Shown here: one piece after another, positions 59,868 through 64,000 of the stretch
Position numbering within the stretch: the first letter of the stretch is position 1
How the letters are laid out: each line of letters starts with the position of its first letter
Virus record (IMG/VR): IMGVR_UViG_3300031669_005479
Location: 1-64,000 of that record
Length of the DNA: 64,000 nt
Strand: one strand, 5' to 3'
Origin: a virus
Program-made: the position numbers and the translations under genes
The notes under the pieces: model-generated
Databases searched by the model: none
The model's input: only the letters and a program-made list of their open reading frames with translations
Told to the model about the DNA's origin: nothing

Positions 59868-60532
59868 GCTTTATTCTTTTTTTGAATTTCACGTATTGTT
59901 TCGTATACAATTGTCCTAATCATTTCACTATTTTCTGTTAGCACCTCTTTTATTCTCTCAACCGCATACATTTCAATTATTGTGCTCTTAATTGCTTCTT
60001 CAAATATTGGTTCTAAATTTTCTGTTAGGTAACCGTTAACAATATTCTTTACATTTTCAGTTAGATACGCTTCATTTAACTGCATCGATGAATTAGTTGG
60101 TGGCTGATTTACCATTGGTCTACCAGTATTCGGCATACTAATATATCCCTGCATCGACTCACTTAACGTCTGTTTTCTCTTATTTTCAAGGTCTCGATAA
60201 AGTAATTCATCCCTTTCTGGAGATATATCCATTGGTATGCCAAGATTTATTCTCTCTGGTTGGTGTGTTGGTGCAGGTGTTTCATTAAGTGGAATTTTAA
60301 CCCCACCGCCATTTTTATCAACAGCCTTATTATTAACAGTTTTAACTAAATTTGATGATGCATTATCTCTACCACTTTTTAATGATTCGGTTAATTCATA
60401 TAAAAATTTATCTCTTGGAGATACACCACTATAATCTTGTCCATCACCTGATGGTGACGATACCGTATTTCTCTCTCTTTTACGATTATCAATTTCTACT
60501 CTAAGTTTATTTAAATCAGGTTTTGTTGCCAT
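59852..60532 (-). CDS. Hypothetical virion-cluster protein (226 aa)
   Basis: Charged, Asn/Pro-rich N-terminal 140 residues, probably disordered, and a helical C-terminus (about 150-215) rich in Glu and Ile. No family is recognised. A GTATTTATA motif lies 31 bases upstream; its stop lies inside the terminator hairpin. A scaffold or packaged-protein role is possible. Confidence 0.55.
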   Translation of the reverse strand: MATKPDLNKLRVEIDNRKRERNTVSSPSGDGQDYSGVSPRDKFLYELTESLKSGRDNASSNLVKTVNNKAVDKNGGGVKIPLNETPAPTHQPERINLGIPMDISPERDELLYRDLENKRKQTLSESMQGYISMPNTGRPMVNQPPTNSSMQLNEAYLTENVKNIVNGYLTENLEPIFEEAIKSTIIEMYAVERIKEVLTENSEMIRTIVYETIREIQKKNKAKAQS

Positions 60533-60563
60533 TACAAAAAAAATATAAAATTTTATTATTTTT

Positions 60564-60572
60564 TATAAATAC
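60564..60572 (-). promoter_or_regulatory. GTATTTATA late-type motif
   Basis: The minus strand reads GTATTTATA 31 bases before ATG 60532. Confidence 0.5.
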
Positions 60573-60573
60573 G

Positions 60574-61533
60574 TTACTTTTTGAAAAAAGTCTTTCTTTC
60601 AAAAGGAATTGACGGTGAATTCTTATCAATTTCTTGTATTGATTGAAATCCACTTTCCATTTCTTTTCCTTTCTTTTGATTTATATTTGCCTGTGTCTTA
60701 TTTTTTGTATCATTAAAAAATTTGTCATTTTCAGGTGCATTTTTTTTAACTATTGAATCATATAAATATGGTAGACTTCCAACAACAGCACTATCTGGAA
60801 TACGTTCTCTTTTTATGTCATTTGCAGTAACAAGTTGATAATTATTCTTATCATCAACTACCACAACATACGTATCCATACTTTTTTTATGAAACTTACT
60901 AGCCAAATCACGTAGTTTAATAACGTCACTAGAAGTAATTTTCGTTCTAGCTGCGTTTCCCCTCCTAATACCATCCCATTTTTGTCTTATAACGTCCCTA
61001 TTTGGTGATTCTTTACCATAAAATTCTTTATCATACCTATATTCGAAATTTGGTTGATTTTTTGTCGAAACATATGCATCAATACTGCTCATATCAGCAT
61101 CACCACCTTCATGATATCCTGCTGGTATCATTACTGCCCCATTTGAATCAACAAATTTCTTACCAATTGGTAGTATTTTTGTTATCTTATCAATACGAAA
61201 CAAACGCCATCCAGGTTTACTTCCTTCCTCATCAACCCAATAATCATGTTTTTCACTATCACGACGAGTTGGTTTATTATCAAAATGCCAACTATTTTTT
61301 GGATTATCCTGCCATGCCCTTAATACTTTATTTCCAGAATTTTTTTGTGTGCCAATAACATAAGGTCTTACTGTACGATATCCACTTGCAGTCTTTTCAT
61401 CACCAGTATAGTAAAGATACACCCATTCATGATTGTTAATAGCATCAACAATACTGTTTTCACCAACACCTTCAGTTATGAGATGTCGAAAATTTTTAAT
61501 GTTTTCAAATAATATTTTGACCTCTGATATCAT
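60574..61533 (-). CDS. WYL domain protein (319 aa)
   Basis: A WYL-type domain lies at about residues 22-130: AINNHEWVYLYYTGDE, GYRTVRPYVIG, VLRAWQ and GWRLFRIDKITKI. WYL domains bind nucleic acids or ligands in regulators. The C-terminal 190 residues are charged with no recognised domain. The start is set at ATG 61533 (MISEVKI), ten bases after the preceding gene's stop. A longer reading to 61593 would overlap that gene. Confidence 0.7.
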   Translation of the reverse strand: MISEVKILFENIKNFRHLITEGVGENSIVDAINNHEWVYLYYTGDEKTASGYRTVRPYVIGTQKNSGNKVLRAWQDNPKNSWHFDNKPTRRDSEKHDYWVDEEGSKPGWRLFRIDKITKILPIGKKFVDSNGAVMIPAGYHEGGDADMSSIDAYVSTKNQPNFEYRYDKEFYGKESPNRDVIRQKWDGIRRGNAARTKITSSDVIKLRDLASKFHKKSMDTYVVVVDDKNNYQLVTANDIKRERIPDSAVVGSLPYLYDSIVKKNAPENDKFFNDTKNKTQANINQKKGKEMESGFQSIQEIDKNSPSIPFERKTFFKK

Positions 61534-61543
61534 TGATATGTTA

Positions 61544-62122
61544 TTAACAATTTCCTTCTCCATATGGACGTGCCGATACATAGCGTCCAGCATTTTTACT
61601 CAATTCTTTAGTTCTTGCATTAATATCAATACTTGTACCGATTGTACCAGAATCTCCTTGTGGGTCTCTTCCCCTACAATCACCATCAGACATAACATCC
61701 TTATTCCCAATTGTATATTCATTGCTTGGTGTGTAGCCACAACCATTTTTTGCAATCAAACAATTTCTCATATTAATATCAATGTTTGTACCGATTATAC
61801 CCGAACTTCCTTGTGGGTCTCTCCCCCTACAATCACCATCAGACATTACATCCTTATTTGTTATATTATATTCATTACTTGGTGTGTAGCCACAGCTATT
61901 TTTAACAATTAAGCAATTTCTCATATTAATATCAATATTTGTACCGATTGTACCCGAATCACCAATTGGGTCTCTCCCTCTACAATCACCATCAGACATT
62001 ACATCTTTACTAGTTGAATTATATTCTTTGCCATCGACATAGCCACAAACATTTTTCACTAAATTACTCGTTCTAAATTGTGCACTATATGCCAATAAAT
62101 TGCTATTATTTTCGTCTGCCAT
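61544..62122 (-). CDS. Protein with three 45-residue Cys-containing tandem repeats (192 aa)
   Basis: A unit with KDVMSDGDCRGRDP, GTIGTNIDINMRNCLI and K-x-CGYTPSNEY recurs three times with a 45-residue (135-base) period, flanked by partial copies. Each repeat keeps one SDGDCRGRDP and one NCLI/CGY cysteine. No known family is recognised. It looks like a surface or virion repeat protein whose number of copies could vary. A late-type motif lies 32 bases upstream. Confidence 0.7.
   Translation of the reverse strand: MADENNSNLLAYSAQFRTSNLVKNVCGYVDGKEYNSTSKDVMSDGDCRGRDPIGDSGTIGTNIDINMRNCLIVKNSCGYTPSNEYNITNKDVMSDGDCRGRDPQGSSGIIGTNIDINMRNCLIAKNGCGYTPSNEYTIGNKDVMSDGDCRGRDPQGDSGTIGTSIDINARTKELSKNAGRYVSARPYGEGNC
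61600..62060 (-). repeat. Tandem 135-base coding repeats
   Basis: Three near-identical copies of a 135-base unit, for example the CCCCTACAATCACCATCAGA core seen near 61670, 61826 and, with one change, 61979. The boundaries given are approximate. Confidence 0.65.
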
Positions 62123-62154
62123 TTTTTAATTTTTTAGTATTTCTAATTATTTAC

Positions 62155-62163
62155 TATAAATAC
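62155..62163 (-). promoter_or_regulatory. GTATTTATA late-type motif
   Basis: The minus strand reads GTATTTATA 32 bases before ATG 62122. Confidence 0.55.
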
Positions 62164-62166
62164 AAA

Positions 62167-62940
62167 TTATTCGTATTTTTTAAATGCTAATGTAATATAT
62201 TCCATTAAATGTGGTACAACATCCAAATATTTCATTTCACTTATATCATACCAACCATAATTAGTGTTTTCCTCATTTAATTTAATATCAGTTGGTTCGC
62301 CCTTATACCTACAAGCAAATACATGCTCAATGCTGTCAGTATTGCGTTGAATGCTAAATGTTTTAATAAATTTTTTAATTTCTAATCCAGTCTCTTCACT
62401 TATCTCACGTTCAATCGCCTTTTGTGGTGTTTCGCCCTTTTCAATACCACCACCAACCAATGACCATTTATTTGGCATCCACATCTTACCATCATCTGCT
62501 CTCTTAAGCAGCAATATTTTATTATCCACATCTACGATAATTGCCACAGCATTTTTTTTCAAGTCTCCCTTATCTTCATTAAGCCTAGGTGTTTGATATG
62601 GTTTTAATTCTGAATTCGGATTCGTATTCATATCCTGTTTAATTTTTTTACTACTTGCTACAGCATGCCTATCTTGATTCAATGTTGTTTCAACAAATCC
62701 TTTCATTAAATCACCACCAGCAAGTTCATATTGTGCATTGTCATTAGATTGAGAATCGTGATGATCAAAAAAATTTTTCAAACGCTTTAGTGCCTGATAT
62801 GTGATTACACCGTTATTAACTATGAATTTTGCCCTTTTAACGCCAGACCCATTCGGATTGGATATCAACATAGTCTGTATGTATTTAACTACGTTAGATG
62901 GCACTTTATATGATTTATTATACAATTCCTGATTTGCCAT
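62167..62940 (-). CDS. Nudix hydrolase with N-terminal virion-type domain (257 aa)
   Basis: The Nudix box G-G-G-IEKGETPQKAIERE-ISEETGL (near residues 165-187) is complete, preceded by NAVAIIVDVDNKILLLKR. The N-terminal 125 residues (SGVKRAKFIVNNGVITYQALKRLKNFFDHH) are of a type seen in phage virion-region proteins. A Nudix enzyme here could hydrolyse nucleotide diphosphates, ADP-ribose or NAD-like molecules. Packaging with the virion is an inference. Confidence 0.8.
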   Translation of the reverse strand: MANQELYNKSYKVPSNVVKYIQTMLISNPNGSGVKRAKFIVNNGVITYQALKRLKNFFDHHDSQSNDNAQYELAGGDLMKGFVETTLNQDRHAVASSKKIKQDMNTNPNSELKPYQTPRLNEDKGDLKKNAVAIIVDVDNKILLLKRADDGKMWMPNKWSLVGGGIEKGETPQKAIEREISEETGLEIKKFIKTFSIQRNTDSIEHVFACRYKGEPTDIKLNEENTNYGWYDISEMKYLDVVPHLMEYITLAFKKYE

Positions 62941-62942
62941 AA

Positions 62943-63569
62943 TTATTTACGATTTATCTCAAGCAAATTAATTAACTTATCAATATCCTTCTTGTCTAAC
63001 TTATTGATTAAACCAGCAACCTTTTCGATTTTTTTATCCTTTATTTCGCTATTACTACTTCTCTTAGTAATCTCATCTTCGTTTTTTTTATCAACCATTT
63101 TATCTTCAACAACATTACCCTCATCAATATTTTTGGGTTCATCAAATGCTTTTTTAAAATGTTTTTCAATAACGCTAATAATCTTTTTTGCCCACTTAAC
63201 ATTATTTGTTTCAGATTCGTGCGAATATTCACTTTCAGATGCCTTTCTAAAATCAGACTTTAACTTATTTGGATTTCTATAGTAATATTCGAGAGTTTCC
63301 ATGTAATTGTCTCGCATTAACTCAGTTAATTCATCTAACATTTCGGTTTGTCCTGAATTTTCAACACCTTCCATAAACGGCATGAGTGTAAAACCAAAAC
63401 GACCCAACATATCATAACGATATGGTTGAGTCCCGATTTTGGCATTGTAATCAGTAGTATTTTTTGCCTGTGTATCTGCGTTAGCATCTACTTCTGGCAT
63501 ATCATTTGCACCAATTAATTCACTATTACTATCAATTATTTCATATAAATCTTTCTTTTTCAACTTCAT
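62943..63569 (-). CDS. Charged hypothetical protein (208 aa)
   Basis: Lys/Glu/Asp-rich helical protein with a YDMLGRFGFTLMPFMEG segment near residue 52 and a coiled C-terminus. It starts 16 bases below a GTATTTATA motif and ends two bases above the Nudix gene's start. No family is recognised. Confidence 0.6.
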   Translation of the reverse strand: MKLKKKDLYEIIDSNSELIGANDMPEVDANADTQAKNTTDYNAKIGTQPYRYDMLGRFGFTLMPFMEGVENSGQTEMLDELTELMRDNYMETLEYYYRNPNKLKSDFRKASESEYSHESETNNVKWAKKIISVIEKHFKKAFDEPKNIDEGNVVEDKMVDKKNEDEITKRSSNSEIKDKKIEKVAGLINKLDKKDIDKLINLLEINRK

Positions 63570-63584
63570 GATTGCATATTTTCA

Positions 63585-63593
63585 TATAAATAC
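63585..63593 (-). promoter_or_regulatory. GTATTTATA late-type motif
   Basis: The minus strand reads GTATTTATA 15 bases before ATG 63569. Confidence 0.65.
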
Positions 63594-63603
63594 TTATTAT
63601 TTG

Positions 63604-64000
63604 TTAATATGCACTATCACTATCGTCAACATCTAAATATTCAACAGCAGCATCCTCAACACTACATTCCAGTTCTTCAACAAAATCATTAAACGCAATG
63701 CTAGAATTTTCAATTTCAGCAAATACTTGTTCCATTGTAGCAACCAGTGGAATTCCAAATTTTTGTTTAAATTGTATAAAGTATTTTCTTCTCAATTCTT
63801 GCTGTGCTTCGAGAAAAATATCCCTATCTGTTTTAACTGAAAGTTCATTAACCTCTAATTCGCTAATCTTCTTTTGGTTTTCTTCAATAATTCTATCAAG
63901 TTCAAGTTCAACACTACTTTTAGGAATGTCCACATTTGATCTAATAATCTGAATATAAACGCCATTATATTTACCAACATGATAGTTGCTGCTATCCTTT
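63604..64000 (-). CDS. Partial protein running off the right edge
   Basis: The reading frame is open from the stop at 63604 to the window edge, with no stop upstream of the GTG at 63931-63933; codons before it encode a normal-looking segment ending GVYIQIIRSN. The true start is therefore probably outside the window. The visible part is Glu/Asp/Leu-rich and helical, with an acidic C-terminus. Function unknown. Confidence 0.6.
   Translation of the reverse strand, partial: KDSSNYHVGKYNGVYIQIIRSNVDIPKSSVELELDRIIEENQKKISELEVNELSVKTDRDIFLEAQQELRRKYFIQFKQKFGIPLVATMEQVFAEIENSSIAFNDFVEELECSVEDAAVEYLDVDDSDSAY

Noticed and set aside
61600-62060. CRISPR array
   Set aside because: The repeats are 135 bases, coding, in frame and without unique spacers.
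13455-63593. T4 late promoter TATAAATA
   Set aside because: Read in the direction of transcription the motif is GTATTTATA; TATAAATA appears only on the opposite strand, so it is not the T4 box in its known orientation.

Overview
The window looks like part of a large, A+T-rich genome of a tailed, contractile-tail (T4-type) phage of a Bacteroidota host. The phage assignment rests on gp6-like and gp25-like baseplate proteins, very long tail proteins, a fused SbcD/SbcC (gp47/gp46) nuclease, a primase, a GH25 muramidase, a lytic transglycosylase and a virion-type polyvalent protein. The host assignment rests on promoters of the Bacteroidota form (TTG, about 20 bases, TAnnTTTG), A/T-rich leaders without Shine-Dalgarno sequences, and a BACON domain in a tail protein. 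No ribosomal RNA, tRNA or CRISPR array was found. No stretch over 300 bases lacks a gene.

Region 1 (1-2.7 kb) is the most unusual part. Six or seven promoter-poor small ORFs on the minus strand are separated by seven imperfect inverted repeats with the architecture of integron attC sites: conserved TAAC/GTTA ends, unequal 4-5 and 1-2 base spacers, a long stem and a variable loop. The first bases of each cassette match, as an inverted repeat, the core of that cassette's own attC site rather than the attC site into which it is inserted, as expected if cassettes entered as circles. No integrase is visible, so the array resembles a CALIN (attC cluster lacking an integrase) on a phage. Several attC loops carry the start codon, and one carries a promoter, for the next ORF.

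Region 2 (2.7-7.4 kb, minus) holds an ATP-grasp protein, a divergent adenylosuccinate-synthetase homologue, a vWA protein, a J-domain/pseudokinase protein and a HAD protein. Region 3 (7.5-14.7 kb, plus) is an accessory block: secreted cell-wall proteins, a SpoT/MESH1-like HD hydrolase, two DEDD exonucleases, thioredoxin, a HAD protein, a GNAT-like protein and a lytic transglycosylase. It ends in a strong terminator and a structured RNA candidate.

Region 4 (14.8-35.6 kb, mostly minus) mixes lysis, nucleotide and replication functions: patatin, PolB-like exonuclease, GH25, a large charged virion-like protein, amidase-like protein, dCMP deaminase, fused SbcDC, Hsp20 (plus strand), ECF-like sigma factor, primase, HTH-phosphoesterase, GIY-YIG, RuvC-like and RHH proteins. 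Region 5 (35.6-51.5 kb, minus) is the tail/baseplate cluster with two embedded glycosyltransferases. Region 6 (51.7-64 kb, minus) has an RNA-repair-like set (HAD_SAK, 2H, CCA-transferase-2H fusion), a ParB-like protein, a three-kinase-plus-ADP-ribosyltransferase polyvalent protein, a WYL protein, a 45-residue-repeat protein and a Nudix fusion.

Three promoter classes can be read by eye. Host-like promoters precede several early-type genes. TGTAACA-N13-TTCGTAT precedes accessory genes and lies in one cassette loop. A single-box motif, GTATTTATA, lies 5-40 bases upstream of about 17 mostly structural genes and resembles a late promoter. The ECF-like sigma factor at 30.7-31.3 kb is the obvious candidate reader of one of the last two. 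Terminator hairpins often run directly into the next promoter, which gives many short transcription units.
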